Assembly (NCBI RefSeq): GCF_036323735.1
Contig: NC_086033.1
Coordinates: 5,042,968-5,106,967, forward strand
Direction: 5' to 3'
DNA: 64,000 nt
DNA from: Rattus norvegicus
Lineage: Eukaryota > Chordata > Mammalia > Rodentia > Muridae
Position 1 is the stretch's first letter. The number at the start of each line of letters is the position of its first letter. Both the position numbers and the translations under genes were made by a program. Below are positions 35,700 to 49,026 of this stretch, piece by piece. Under the pieces are notes generated by a model. It saw only the letters and a list, made by a program, of their open reading frames with translations, was not told the DNA's origin and searched no databases.

Positions 35700-36405
35700 G
35701 ATGAGATGGATGAAGCTAAGAAGTGCATGCTGACATGAACCGGATATAGATCTCTCCTGAAAGACACAGCCAGAACATGTCAAATACAGAGTCAAATGCC
35801 TGAAGCGAACCACTGAACTGAGAACGGGACACCCATTGGAGGAACTAGGGAAAGGACTGAAGGAGCTGAAGGGGCTTGCAACCCCATAAGAACCAACCAG
35901 AGCTTCCAGGGACCAAACCACTGCCCAAAGACTACACATGGACTGACCCTGCGTAGGTAGCAGTAAATAGCATTGTTGGGGCAACAGTGGAAGGGGAAGC
36001 CCTTGGTACTACCAAGGTTGAACCCCCAGCGTAGGGAATGTTGGAGAGGGCAGTAATGGGGGTTGGACAGGGAGGGGACACCCATTTAGAACGGGAAGGG
36101 GAGTGGTTAGGGGGCTGATGGACAGGAAACCGGGAAAAGGAATAACATTTGAAATGTAAATAAGAAATGCCCAATTTAATAAAAATGGGAGAAAAAGAAT
36201 AACAACAAACAAACCAACAAAAACAATAAAGAAAATGTTCCAGGGGCAGTGCAGGGGAATAGTGGTGAACAATAAGGGGGATGTATAGGGGATACACATA
36301 TGGGGAAGGGAGAGGGAAGGGAATGGGGGCTTAAGGAAGGAAACAAGGATGGGGAATAACGTTTGAAATGTAAGTAAAGAAATATATCTAATAAAAAAAT
36401 TTAAA
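35700..36405 (+). mobile_element. L1 3' end with repeated 3'UTR tail
   Basis: The sequence matches the typical rodent L1 ORF2-end and 3'UTR, ending with 'TTTGAAATGTAAATAAG' and an A-rich stretch near 36180-36235. A second, shorter 3'UTR tail with the same ending follows to 36405. It is preceded by the TAGATA microsatellite at 35507-35690. Confidence 0.7.
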
Positions 36406-36851
36406 AATATCGTTCCTCCAAAATTGCTGGAATTCAATAAATGTGCAGTTATAACCGATGCTTTATTATAAGGAATGCAGAGGCATACAGCTCTGTGTGT
36501 CCTGATCGCTTTTTATATTCCTATACTGAATGTTTTTATTTCCTCTAATGTATTAGAGAAATACTTGTGTTTCTCCTTTGTTTGTCATTATAAAGGAAGC
36601 TAAATTTGTGAGCACAAGGATAAAGCAAGGATAATTTTCGTCATGTATGTGGGATCCACAGAGCACGACACACTGTCTACATTAAGAGCACAGTTTCCTG
36701 CGTAGCTCTGGCTGGCTGTGAACTGATGGTAAAGCCTAAGCTGCATGAGACTTGCAGAGCACCACTGTTGCCTTATACTTGTGCTGTTACAGGAGGAAGA
36801 ACCACACACGACTCAGGACGGTCTTGTGAGTGAAGGGTTAAAGGTCACATT

Positions 36852-36879
36852 TTTATTTATTGGCAAAAATTGATTTATT
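36852..36879 (-). terminator. Polyadenylation signals for gene 1, copy B
   Basis: Two minus-strand AATAAA motifs (36852-36857 and 36874-36879) lie about 390 bp beyond the candidate terminal exon, in an A/T-rich stretch. They are well placed to end the gene 1 transcript. The copy-A equivalent would lie left of the window. Confidence 0.4.
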
Positions 36880-37265
36880 CGAGAACACTTTAAAGTGGGG
36901 AGTCAATGAGTTCAATGTATATAGCCTTAAGAATATAGCATATTAATTAAAAAACTAAAGTTAACAAATAAATACCAAAACTTCAAACGTAAACAAATAA
37001 AACCAAATGCATAAAACCAAACTTCAAACTAAAAACAAATATAACAAGTAAATTAGTCAGCATTCAATTCCTGCTGATTCTTCAACATATAACTCCAGAC
37101 TGTTGCTGGCCTTGCAAACACAGCAGAACGGCAGGTAAGATGGTAAAAATCTCCTCAAGATGAATGTAGACCTGCCTCACTTGGAGTGGTTGGTTGTTGA
37201 TGGACAAGTCGTCAAAAGGTTAAACGTGAGGCGTGTTCCAGGCCACATCTCAAGGTCTTTCAAAT

Positions 37266-37414
37266 TTAGCCCAAGATTGGTATGGTTACAAGGACTGAGA
37301 TGTGGGAGGTGGTGTCAATCTTTGCACCCTCAGTGCTCCTGGTGGACAGTCCTGTCTCTGAGAGCTGTAATCCTGCTCTGTGCCCTGGGAAAGCTTCTGC
37401 TGCAGTGTTCAGAC
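37266..37414 (-). other. Candidate terminal exon of gene 1, copy B
   Basis: A strong acceptor (pyrimidine-rich tract then CCCCTAG) precedes 37414. From there one frame is open for 48 codons to a TAA or TAG at 37266-37268, including the Ser/Thr-rich motif STRSTEGAKIDTTSHISV. The copy-A equivalent is 184-332, open in the same frame with a few substitutions. Entry phase is 1, which a 100-nt exon 5 in its open frame would supply. Whether it is used is unproven, because the current exon 4 frame ends translation earlier, so it may be 3'UTR. Confidence 0.4.
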
Positions 37415-38312
37415 CTAGGGGTGGAAAAGGCCTGGTGAGAACCTGCCATGTCACTTATCCCATACACAGCAGCACAATTCAGCAGGATAATCCAGGATGA
37501 TCTTTCATCTGAGGTCATTCTCTCATGCCCAAGAGAGAAGGGTAAGAGATCCCACAAGCCTGCATATTTTCCCAGCTTTTAAAACTGCTAAAAATTAAAC
37601 AGTGAACAGCAGATAATTCCAATCATACGTATACATTATATTTTAATATCATGTAGCAATGTCTCAATGTCAGATGAGGAGAGATATGAACAAACTAGAA
37701 AACAATAGGAAGGCCTTGGAAGTCTGGCCATCACTGAAATGAAGACTATTATAATTCCTCCAGTGCAGGAATATGCCTGGGGTCCACATGACAACCTCAA
37801 AATCTGTAAAGACCCAGAGAAACAATATCTCAAGAAGTACATGAACACTGAAGTGATATTATACTTGGCAAGAATATGCTGCATGGAAATCTTGCCGAGG
37901 GTAGGCATTGAAGTCCAAAGGAGATACTCATGCAGAAAATAAACTATACCACTCCTTTGTTTATGTGTATCGTAAAACTATTTGTGGGGAGACCTAAAGG
38001 CACTGGGCTCAGATAATACAAGAGAGCACAGACTGGAGGGATCAGTACACAATAGCCAGAATCTCTATGGATCACATACACTTCATGGACGGAATTTCTT
38101 TTAAAATGGACAAGAAAAATATTCTGAGCTGCTCCTAGGTGACAGGTGCTGAGAACTATGGAGAAAGTCACACACCCAATAAGACAGTTTATAAGTACAG
38201 GGAATCTACTTGGGTCCTCTCATCCTGTGCTTTCAAATCCTCTCAGTGACACCGAAATGATGCTGCATCTTCTCAGACTAGGCCTTTTGCTCAGTGACCA
38301 GTTTTTGCTGAT

Positions 38313-39850
38313 TCAGGGGGTCCTGCAGACTTTCCTCCATTTTCTCCTCATCCTGGTCATTAGAAGATTATATTGTCCATGGAGACATACATGTATACAG
38401 ACATAGACAGACAAACACCCAGACATACACACTTTTGAACTCACCCAAATATATTTGTTCACATATACAAGCAGAGTAATTTGCAGAATGTGGTTAGTTT
38501 CCCAGTTAATGGTAATAGAAGGGATCACCCAGTCTACTATTGTGGCATAAGAAAAAAAAAAAACCTGGAGTGGAGTAAGTACACAGTGAGCATAGCCTAA
38601 AGACAGCTCAGCCAATAAAGTGTATTCCCCTGAAAATCAGAAATTAGAAATGTGACATCTAGGCCTGTTAGCCAAGCCTGCTTAGCAAGGTCACAAGGCC
38701 GTGCACAGGAGGCTGATTTCAGGCAACAGAGCACTGGGGGGGGGGGGGCAGGTGAGCCTCTTCAGTCCTCTGCTCACTGTTTCCCAGTGCATGCAAAGTG
38801 AGCTGCATTTTTCAATATGAGGTCCCTTTACCATACAGTACCTGACAGGGGAAACAAACTACCAGCACAAACAGCTAGGAAATCTCCATAACCACAATCC
38901 AAGGTAAAACTTGTACTGGGATGCTATCAGATATAATTCGAGTAAGAGAAGGCTAATTCAAAGCCAAATGCTGGCAGGTATAATCAAACTCAGCCGCAGT
39001 CCATGGAAGGGCTGGACAACATTGTACCTTTTCACTTTCTGACTGATGGACATCTGGGTAATTTTGCTTCATGGCTGCTCTGAGGTGAACCACTAAACAC
39101 TAATATGCCACAGTTTCTCTGCTCACACCTACTTCTTGTTCTGGAATCGCTGTGTCAAAAGGTTGAACTTTCACAAGAGTTGTACACAGCTTCTCACAGG
39201 GCTACCCATTTGACACCTCCAGCAATGTCTGAGGGTCATCACTGTTCTAAACCCTCCTTACAGATGATTTTCACTCAGATCAAATGATTTTGAATAACAA
39301 CGGTTAAGAGTGCCACAACACAGCACAGGGTGAGTGCTTTGGACGATTTTGAGCCTAAGTTTCTGTCTGAGGCAAAGATGTGATTCCACCTCAGCATAAC
39401 TCCTGGACATCTTCTGCTTGCAGATTCAACTCTAAGCAAATTAATCTTTCAATTAACAAATTCCAGGCCAAACTCCAAAGCCAAGGTATATTCAACCAAG
39501 TTTAGGCCAATCTGGAAAGAAAGTGGTGGCAGGTAATGATTAACATAACCAGGATGCTGAGAAGACACAACAAGCCACATGACCTTCCAGTGTTACAATA
39601 CACCGAGAGCAAAGAAGGCAGAAGAGCTCTGAGTCATCAGTTTCTATACTGAGGTATATAGATTTCACACAGCAGCCTCTCCTCACATCCCTGTACCCTA
39701 TTCAAGTTTTCTCCAAGTAATATCAATATTTATGAATAGTTTTCCCAGTGTAAATAGTTTGAATAGTGATCAAGACCCCATTAAGAACAGTTTAAAATGT
39801 AATTGGAAAGATTATGTTTTCTCTTCTTCTTTCTCTCTCAGAGTGTTTGT

Positions 39851-39891
<41 letters not shown>

Positions 39892-40190
39892 GTGTGTGTA
39901 TACTTTTACATGTTTCTAAATATGCACATATAGACTTATACAATATATATAAATATATATATGTGTCTGTGTTCAGAAACTTGATGACTTCACACACACA
40001 TGTGAAAAAGCACACATATACACACACTTATATATATAAGACCCCCATATCACAAACAATTAAAACAAACAACTTCCAAAGTACAATATGCACCATAGTC
40101 ATAAACATGATCACACATATATGTACCCACAAACACACAAAAAACACCCCCCCACACACACAGAGTCAGAGAGAGATGGAGAGGGGAAGG

Positions 40191-40263
<73 letters not shown>

Positions 40264-42441
40264 AGAAATCATAAGTGAGAAGCAGAAAAGAATGGGGAGG
40301 CCATCATGCTAGAACAACAGTTGTTGAATACAGATGAGGCAAAGGAAATGTGTCAAGTGAGAGCTTAGACACTGCTATCCATCCCTTATAGAGTAAACCT
40401 GTGTAGGGAATGCACTTCTTGGGCACACTAGGTTGAGAGAGCTGGACAAAAATATCCCTCTAATCCTCACATATCTCACACAAACCCTCACCCTGAGAGA
40501 AGTCTTTCCTACATCCCTGTTCATCCAGTCAGCTCCAGGACATAAGCCACAGGAAAGAACACTAAAACACTGACATAAAACAGGACGGACAAACTGCTTC
40601 TCAAGCTCTGTCACTAGAAACCACGTATTGGACAGGCAGAAGGGACCATTTTCAATGTACGGGGAAAAGGAGAGAAAGTCCACAAGTCCCATCATAATTG
40701 ACAATGAGAGCCATTCTTTTGGCAATTGAACTGAACTCTAATCAGTTCTGTGCACTACAAAGACGGCTACCTCATGGCATCCCTCTAGCATAATGGCATG
40801 TAAGTGTGCAATGTGTGATCAACAGATCCCCCTTAAGGAAATGCATTTTCTAGTTGAGCAGGAGGATTTGGTTGTCAATCCTCCAGTTTCTTGCATGAAG
40901 CTAACATCACAGAAAGTTTTGTAAATGTTCAAAGAGATGAACAACTGGATGAGACCTAGGAGAGTGTCTGGATAAGGTGGAGAAAGGTTAAACTGGTTTG
41001 ACTTGGTTTATGCTTAGATATCAGGAAAACCTGCCCTTGATGCTTCATTCATCCTACCTGAGGCTGCTTGTTACATGGATTTTCATACTGGCTTCCCCAC
41101 AGAACCTTGTTGTTTCCTTAATAGACTCTTCCAGTGCAATCTGTTCCCATAGAAGCTCCCTGTTCTCATGCCGTGCTCTCTGGGCATTGTTCTTCAGCTC
41201 AAACAACTCAGTTAGGAGGGGGCAGAAGCTGCGGCTGAGACACAAAGAAAAAATGGTGACTCCCAGCCAGTCTCCAACTTCCTCCCACGTCTCCAAGTCC
41301 ATTACTTCTTCTAGGGTCCTGATCTGAAGAGAGTCTCAGATTATAGTCCAAGTCCACAGTAGCCATGGAGCATGATCTAGAGACAGGTCAAATGGAGAAA
41401 AGAGCCACATTCCAGAAGACTCAGGGCACTTCTCAAAAACCTGACACCATTGATTCAAGTTTTTCCCAGAAGAGGACTTAATCCCCATGTGTGCTTATTT
41501 GTCCATTTTATTAGAATATCGCTTGGAGGCCAATCTTTCTGTGTCCTGTGTGTCCTAGAGCCTTCCTTAGACACAGGCTTCCTTGTCTGCTTCAAACCCT
41601 ATAAAGCCTGATCCTACTTTACTTCAAAGATAAGAATGGGCTGACACATGCTGTGCCCTGTGCTGGGGTCACAACCTTGTAAGTTACTCACCAGTACCAG
41701 TCATTTTCCAGTGTGAGGTGTGTACATTTGACCAAAGCTCTATTGACCTGCTCGCTCATTTTCTTCATGTCGGTCATCACTTCCTGGTGCTGCATCGTGA
41801 GCATCTCGGACTCAAAGTTGTTCCTGTGGTAGGGCATGGTCCAAAGATGAAATAACATTATGAATGAAGGATTCAAGAATTACATGAATTCAGACTGAAT
41901 CCTGAACTACCCCAGCCTAGGACATGCCACGCCCTTGCTTCTTGGTACTGGGTCATTTGATATTTATTAAGTTTAGTATTGTGAACACGGAGACAGCAGT
42001 GCCAGGAAACAGAAGGAGGGAGCTGATTTGCTTGAGCTCCCTGAGGGGGTTTGAAGGAATAGACTAGCTTGCCAAGAACATTCGAGGACCCTGTGTCACA
42101 ATCCAGGCTCCAACTTAAGCCCATGAAGACTATTCTCCTGTTCTTAGGTAACAATTCTCAATCATAGAATCTATTGCTACATGAAAACCCAAAGGAACAT
42201 GAACAGTATTTACAGGGAAAAGAATTTATAACACGCACCAGGAGATTTCCATGTGCGTCCACCTGAGCAGATGTGAAATGTTCTACTGCTCACAGTGAGG
42301 CTCTCACCCTCATCATTATCATGCCATGGAAATTGACACAGGATAATTCTCAGGCCAAATCAATACATAGAATACCCAGATCTTAAGTGATACACACAAG
42401 CACACTCACACATGCATACACACACACAAACTCACACAAAA

Positions 42442-42476
<35 letters not shown>

Positions 42477-44003
42477 ACAATTAGAATGCCAATTAAATAT
42501 AAGGATGTGGCATTATCTCCAAATACAATGAATAAAATCAGAGAAAACCAATGATCCCCTGTTGTCAGTCCAGTCACACACTGTGAGGCAGCAAGTGGGA
42601 TTGGGTCCCTCCAGCTCATCACAGGACCTATTGAACCCAAAGCATCTCCACGTCAATTACAACAATGATTGGTCATAATCAGAGCACCTAGAAATTCCCA
42701 CAAGCCAACACCTGTCCAGTCTCCTTAAACCACACAATGAGAGCACACACACTACTACCCTCACTCTCAGCCTGTGATACAATCAGGCCACAGGCTATGA
42801 TTTACGTTTGTAGGAATTAAAATAGCCTGTGCCACCATCCCATTCCCATCTGAACTTCACATTCTGATGCAATCAGGAAAGTGATTTTGACCATGAGGAC
42901 ACCCTGGAGTTGTAGCCTACTGTGATGTGAGGAAATGTGGATTTAACAGAACTTGCATTGTGACTACCTGTCATTTAAATTCTTTCCCGGGTAATCGGCC
43001 AGGATACTCCTGAGTTCATCTCTCTCCTTCTGCATCTTCTGGAGAGCAATTTTGATGTTCTCCAAATGCTTCATTCTCTCCTCTTCAACAGGTGTCGTGG
43101 AGGGTTGGGACGATGCCTTCTGATCAAACTCTGTAGGTAGATAAACACCAGTGAACAGGCATATATGTGGACACAGTGTCAAGGAAAACTATGCTTACTC
43201 TAAACAGAAGTCTGAGGATGAACAGTTCTACAGATACAGTGAATCCCTGACAGAGCAAGAAAGCTATCTTTAAGCTGAACTCAGCTAGTTCCCTGTTCCC
43301 ACCATCATAGCCATATGATGACATATGCCATCATAGATATAGACCACACCTCCTAAAGCCATTCCTCTGTCACTGAAATACTAAAGCTGGCCTAAACAAG
43401 AAGAATTGGAGGACCTTCTCAGCTAATGTCTGATGTGAGGCAGGTAAGTCCTTGAGTTCAAACTGCTTAACATCTTGAATCCCTAATCATGTGTGTTCAA
43501 GGACAAAGTAACTGAGACCTTGATATATGACCAGGAGAGTATCCCTCTTGGCATCAATTACCCAAGTAATCTACAGGACACTGCTGAGAATGAAGTGTTT
43601 CAACAGCCAATCCTGGAAGAGACACTTTGTTATTCTTATAAAGGCTCATCCTGGTATTCTTTGACACTGCCCAGGACACTAAAGAGATCCAAGGAAAGCC
43701 CGTTGACATATAACAGTTCTTGGTTTTCTGTCAAACTAATGATCAGAAATTATTGTGTCTGGGTCAGCCATTAGGAAGACTGAGGCTCTAAATCATACGT
43801 CCTACTCCTGGAAGGACCAACACAAGCCAACCTCCTCCAGGGAGCTCCCCTTGCCCTGCCCAGTACTCACTTGACCTCCTCAAGGACCTTTCCATTCGTC
43901 TTCTTCTCCAACGTGATGGAAGGCTAGCCTCCCTCTCCCTTGGTCTGGTGCCTGCATGGATATGATTGTCCCTCCGAAAGAGACTGAGGATCCTGGAGAA
44001 CAT
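38313..44003 (-). CDS. Takusan/DLG5-like protein, gene 1 copy B
   Basis: Minus-strand multi-exon gene. Coding exons are E1 43871-44003 (ATG at 44001-44003), E2 42968-43130, E3 41692-41823, E4 41058-41234, and E5 from 38352 to a stop at 38313-38315. E1 gives 44 residues starting MFSRILSLFRRDNHIHAG and rich in Arg. E2 gives the Takusan core (KERDELRSILADYPGKNLND). E3 and E4 are coiled-coil-like. Phases are 1, 2, 2, 2 and join without stops, giving about 214 aa, or about 202 aa if E4 reads into the intron (a TAG follows the donor at once). An in-frame ATG six codons upstream (44019-44021) is an alternative start. I preferred MFSR because it aligns with MFHQ of gene 2. E4 ends in a frame that reaches E5 out of register with E5's long open frame, so the gene may be C-terminally truncated relative to relatives. 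Family assignment is confident; exact transcript and function are not. Confidence 0.75.
39851..39889. repeat. (GT)n microsatellite, copy B
   Basis: Counterpart of 2768-2804. Confidence 0.95.
40187..40261. repeat. (GA)n microsatellite, copy B
   Basis: Expanded GA run of about 37 units with one imperfect unit near its left end. Counterpart of 3108-3157. Confidence 0.95.
42444..42472. repeat. (CT)n microsatellite, copy B
   Basis: CT run of about 14 units, the shorter counterpart of 5353-5392. Confidence 0.95.
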
Positions 44004-44071
44004 GCCTCCTCGGGAACCCATTAGGAAATGAAGGGAAATCGCTCAGGCAGTTGGTGTCACCACAACACTGC

Positions 44072-44143
44072 TGACATCACAGAACATTCTAGTGTCTCCT
44101 GGATACAAGAGAATTTCCAAGGAAGACACTACCGGTGATGTCA
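44072..44143 (-). promoter_or_regulatory. Gene 1 copy B proximal promoter with two CRE-like sites
   Basis: TGACATCA at 44072-44079 and TGATGTCA at 44136-44143 lie about 70 and 133 bp upstream of the ATG, at the same spacing as the two sites of gene 2. The distal site is one base off the palindromic CRE. Confidence 0.4.
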
Positions 44144-45138
44144 CTGGGAAATGCCATAGCTTACTTGCTAACTACCTCCACCCAGACTGACCAGTTTCTG
44201 CAGTGGCTTTTCCAGAGACTCACTTTTGAGCCAGGGAACACCCATTCGCTCACTCTCCTTCCAGAGCTTCAGAGTTCTCACTCCTTCATTACAACTCAGT
44301 TGCTGAGGAGAGGGAGAGTTGTATCAGGCCTTGAAATGGATAGAACATCTTGGTTAACAGCCAAAGATCTAAAGACCGTGGATGAGGGATATTCTTCTTC
44401 CTGAAATGTATAAATCCAGGGTCCGTGCATGTGACATATAATCCATTTGCCACAATTTTTACTGTTCCCTAGAGGCCAATATTTTTTCCTACTCCTTTAA
44501 ATGTATGCAAGCTGGACCTGTTGTTTCATGGATTGTGCCTTGAGAGGGGTCATGGTTTCAATATATTCACCCATGTTTTTTCCTGAAATCTCTGTCTTAC
44601 CATCCCATTTTGTGCAATGGAAACTCCCTTTTCCTGGCAAAAAAGCTTCTCAGGTATAGAGCAAACATCAAATTGTAAACTTTCTGTCCATTCTTAAAGT
44701 TAAAATCCCCAAAAGTGAGGGAGGAACTGAGACCCAAGCGAGAGCCATGGAGGGGCAGAATGCAGAGGTGCTGCTGGCCAAGGAAGAGCAGGAGGAAGCA
44801 GAGAAGCTGTAGCACATCATGGTGCACTGGGAGCTAGAATTGGAGTTCAACCTGGGCAACCTGCTGGCTTCACTCTGAGGACCTACAGGGTGCTTAACCA
44901 TCATTTATAACTCAGTATCTGGTGTCTCTCTGGCCACCGTTGGAACTGCATTCAGAGGAACCACAGACAAAAGTCATCCAAAGAACAATTCACCAAAATA
45001 AATAAAAATTAGTACATTTTTCTTTCAAAAAGGCATACAAATGTATGGTCAAGTCAAACAAAACCCAAGGAAACACAAGAAATGAAATATTTCACAACAA
45101 CCCAAGAGTGCAAGAAACAGTATAAAAACAATCTCTTA

Positions 45139-45193
45139 GGGGTTGGGAATTTAGCTCAGTGGTAGAGCAAGGCCCCGGGTCGGTCCCCAGCAC

Positions 45194-45251
<58 letters not shown>

Positions 45252-45254
45252 AAA
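45139..45254 (+). mobile_element. ID SINE, copy B only
   Basis: tRNA-Ala-derived ID element: GGGGTTGGGAATTTAGCTCAG start, GGTCGGTCCCCAGC 3' box, then a long A-rich tail. The middle of the standard element (CGCTTGCCTAGCAAGCG) is missing. An imperfect target repeat (CAATCTCTTA / CAATCTTTTA) flanks it. Copy A has the uninterrupted site at 8041-8050. Confidence 0.85.
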
Positions 45255-47017
45255 GACCAATCTTTTAAATCTATAATAATTCTATATGTATTTCTTGAAA
45301 TAGCAGTTGGAGGAAGCAGGCTGTCATGCTCTTATAAGTTCCATAGCCTCATCAACCCTTGTGACAATCTACACCTGTTTGATTTTTTCTTAAGCACAGA
45401 TATGTGTGAGTTAGAATCCCGAGGTCTGTCTGTGATCAGACTGTAAACTGTAGTCAATGTAACACTGGCAATCATTAGCCACAATCTTCAAGTTTCCCTT
45501 GTAACATCAGAGCACTGCCATAACTTTGGAAAGCAAAACTCACCCTCCACCAAACTATCCTCCAAAATCCAGTCTCTCCAAAACACCAAGTCCATTCCTC
45601 ATGCTATAAAGTATGACGGCCAAGCCTTGCATATGAAGGATCGATATTGCAGGCTCTAATACCTCACCAAAGAGACATTGCCCTAAATTCTTTTACAAGT
45701 CCGGTTTCCATGATAAGAGTTATATTAAAATATTATCCCAATCTAGACCTGTTTCCCTGGGTTGGCACATGCCACGTGTTTTCTCGAATGACTCCTTTTT
45801 TAAGCCAACATTCTATTACAAATATTACAAATTTTCAACCATACCCAATAACTTAAAAGCCAGTCACTTATAGCCAAGACATGTAAAGCTTATTATACAT
45901 TTAAAACCAAACAGAAAAAAATGAAGTGACTACACATATCTTTAGTACTTAGATCAAACACCATTTTTACTTCTTTAGCTGTCATTTTAAAAGAAGCACC
46001 TTGTTACCTGTTGATTCCAAATATCACAGTCAAAGATTTCTCTAAGAGAAACAGCTAACAGCTCCATTACCATAGAAGCTTTGAAGCTGCTGGCACCTTT
46101 AAGGCCAGCTAGTGTAGACATTGAGCCAGCCCCCTGGGGAGCTTCCCCAGTGGATAGACCTAGGCTCCTAGCTACATTCCTCCATTGAGGCAGGATTCAG
46201 TCAGAGACACACATGGCAGTTAACACCAGAGATAACCAGTTATCTAGGATGCTGGGCTCCAAAGGTCAATTGAAACTGTTTTATTTATTTGTTCCTTTCT
46301 TGAAAGGACTTAAAACTAAATCAAGGGGGAAATCAACCAGCATTTAAAGTTTTCACCATTTTTTCTTTTAAACATGAAACACAAAACATTCAAGCAACAA
46401 GAAGCACAACCCAGACATACATTGACATCCATGGACAGCTTGGTGCAACAAGGACAGACAATAGACATAGAGGGAAGGAGCTAGATGGTGTCCCACCAAA
46501 AGGACGCAGATACCCTACCTAAAGGACACAGAACCAGAAATAAGCACTTCTCCAATAGGAGCCAGCAAGGAGGCAGGATGTCCCCAGGAGAGCTCTTAAA
46601 AAGCTTAATCTCACTTTCCTTCTTTTGCCAAAGCATCTGTGGAGAGTCTGGGAGGAATGTTTTTCTCAAACCATTTTCTCTCTTGTCTAGGGTGTAAACT
46701 GTCTCTAATCAGGGTCCAAAGACTAAAAGCATCGATGAGAATTAACTTTGCTTCTCTAGATTTTAGCATAACTCTAAAAGAACACGTACACAAAAACATT
46801 TGACCATTATTACCTTGTCCCTTTTTACAAGGTTTACTCACCAGTACCCCAAATCTTTATTTTTCTTTGCACGTGCTTTCAATGCCCACGGTGCTTCTGT
46901 ATCCTGCTTACTGGGACCTTTCCTGGCCCATTTTCCCCAATACGTCCCTCCTTCACTGGCCGGCTTCCTGGGACCATCTCGTCAGGTTGTCCTCTCTTTT
47001 CCAATCTTGGTGGGACC

Positions 47018-47440
47018 TCCATTTGATGATGCCTGTGTCATCAGGACACTCAGAACCGGGCATAGGCCTATAAGAGTTAAGAAAAAACACACACTCGGGT
47101 CATTCATGTTAAAAGAAGGCTGTCCACGCTTTACTGAGATCTCCTTATATACCAGAGGCAAAAGCCGTGGAAAAACAATAAAGCAGGTGAAAACCCCAAC
47201 CAGGAAAATAGGAAAACAGGAAAAATCTGCATCGTGGCAAGTCCCGGCCCCAACACAGGGGCGTAAACAACTTCTTAACAATAAGAAGCTGAAAGGCTCA
47301 GCAAGAGGAATGGGTGCCATGGAAGGTCCTGGCCCCAAATCAGGGACCGAGAGAAGCTGCCAAGGGTGTAAACAACTTCTGGCCATAGTAGGCTGAAAGG
47401 CACAGCGAGGGGGAAGGGAAACACTCCAAGGTAGGGCCCA
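47018..47440 (-). mobile_element. Retroviral LTR-like element, copy B
   Basis: Counterpart of 9819-10232, with the TATA-like TATATAAG and the TGTTGGG start retained. Long open frames crossing this region on both strands are fortuitous. Confidence 0.45.
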
Positions 47441-47534
47441 ACAGGCTAATATAAATATATATTGGAAAAACTAAAACACTGTATATGAAGAAAAATAATT
47501 AAAAAGTGCTACATATCTAAGCATAACATTCATA

Positions 47535-48165
47535 ATAAAAGAAACTCAAATGACAGAAATTCATAAGAAATATTCATCATCCTTCTACATCACGCAAATG
47601 CAAATCAAAATTACTCTGAGATCACTTTTCACACTTGTCAGTATGACTAAGGTTAATAACACATGTGACAACTCAAGCTGACTGGGTTATGGAGCAAGGG
47701 GAACATTCATAGTCTCCTGGTGGAAAGGCAAACTTCTACAGCAACTTCGGAGATCAGTATGATGGTTCTTCAGGAAGGTGAAAATTGTTGTACCTTAAGA
47801 TACAACTCCAGGTCTCATGTCCAGATGTTGATTCATCCTAGAATACAGACCCTTGCTCAACCATGTTCAGTGAAGCTCATTTATAATGCTTAGAATTTGG
47901 AAATATTTAAGTTGTCCCTTAACGGATGACTGCATAAAGAAAACATGGTGCATTTACACACTGCATTGCTGCTTAACAATTACAAAAGGCAAAAAGGAAG
48001 CATGCACTATGCAGGACAATGAATGGATCTAGTAAAAGTCATTCTGGATGAGACAATCCAGACTGAAAGAGACAAATGGGATACATATTCACTGAAATGT
48101 GGGTGTGGGTGTTAGCTGTTGATTCTTCAATCTGTGTGACTGTATGATCAGTTTAGTGTGAGGGT
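47535..48165 (+). mobile_element. Old L1 3' fragment, copy B
   Basis: Counterpart of 10320-10930, inherited through the duplication, with the same block order and small indels. Confidence 0.6.
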
Positions 48166-48549
48166 CTAGGGACGTGGGCCAGACTGTCCTCATTTAGGGA
48201 AGTACAAGTTCACTCATGGATTGCTGAGGGACACTGTCAGGGATAGGAATGTGAAATGTGAAGAGACAGGGAGAGGGCAGCAATGGAGGGAACATAGAGA
48301 GGGACAGTAAAATGAGGCGTTGTATCGAAGCCTAAGAGAGTAGAAACACTAATTGCTTTTTAAATTGTTTTATAAAGGTAACTAATGATTTATTATGGGT
48401 GCAAGGAGAGAAGTTAAAATGTTGATTGTGTTCATCTATGTGAAATTTCAATAATAAGTAAGTCACAACAGTTATGGATTTTGACTTTCAATGAACCTGT
48501 TACAGATAATGAATATCTAGTCCTTATGGAGACATCTGTCACCATCTAT

Positions 48550-48985
48550 TATACACTAGTCATTTTATTTGTTTACATTTCAAATGTCATCCCCATCATT
48601 GGTCTCTCCACTTTGAACCCCCATACCCTCCCAATCCTCTTTGTTTCTAAGAGGCCACTCCTCCACCTACCTACCCACTTCCACTTCACCCCTCTAGCAT
48701 CCCCCTGCTCTGGGACATCAAGTTTCTACAGGGCCAGTTGCCTCCCATCCCAGAGATGTCAGATGAGCCAGTTGTTGCTACACATGCTCTACACTATATG
48801 TATCAGGAGCCATGGCCGGGACCACATATCCTCTTTAGTTGGTAGTTTAGTCCCGAGGAACTCTGAAGGCTCCAGTTAACTGATATTGTTGTTCTTCATA
48901 TTGGGTTCCAATCCCCTTCATCTCCTTCAGGCTTTTCCCTAACTCTTTTATTGTGGTCCCCAGGCTTAGTCCAATGGTTGGCTGT
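48550..48985 (-). mobile_element. L1 3'UTR fragment, copy B
   Basis: Counterpart of 11330-11765 with the same orientation and extent. Confidence 0.65.
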
Positions 48986-49026
48986 GAATATCTGCATCTA
49001 TGTCTTGAACAGAGGCACATGGGATA

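Noticed and set aside
35366..35767. 133-codon minus-strand frame of repeated Ile/Ser/Tyr/Leu
   Set aside because: Direct translation of the TAGATA/GATA tract.
36009..36437. 142- and 121-codon minus-strand frames
   Set aside because: Antisense of the L1 3' end; composition-driven.
39732..40274. 180-codon plus-strand open frame
   Set aside because: It is made largely of (GT)n, (CA)n and (GA)n microsatellite translation (poly CV, RE repeats).
45139..45196. Possible tRNA-Ala gene
   Set aside because: The tRNA-like boxes belong to an ID SINE with an A-rich tail and target repeats, and the middle is deleted.
45197..45254. Lys-rich frame over a long A run
   Set aside because: This is the A tail of the ID SINE.
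46800..47396. 198-codon plus-strand frame, the longest in the window
   Set aside because: It runs antisense through a retroviral LTR and leader; the copy-A equivalent is broken and no protein family is recognisable.
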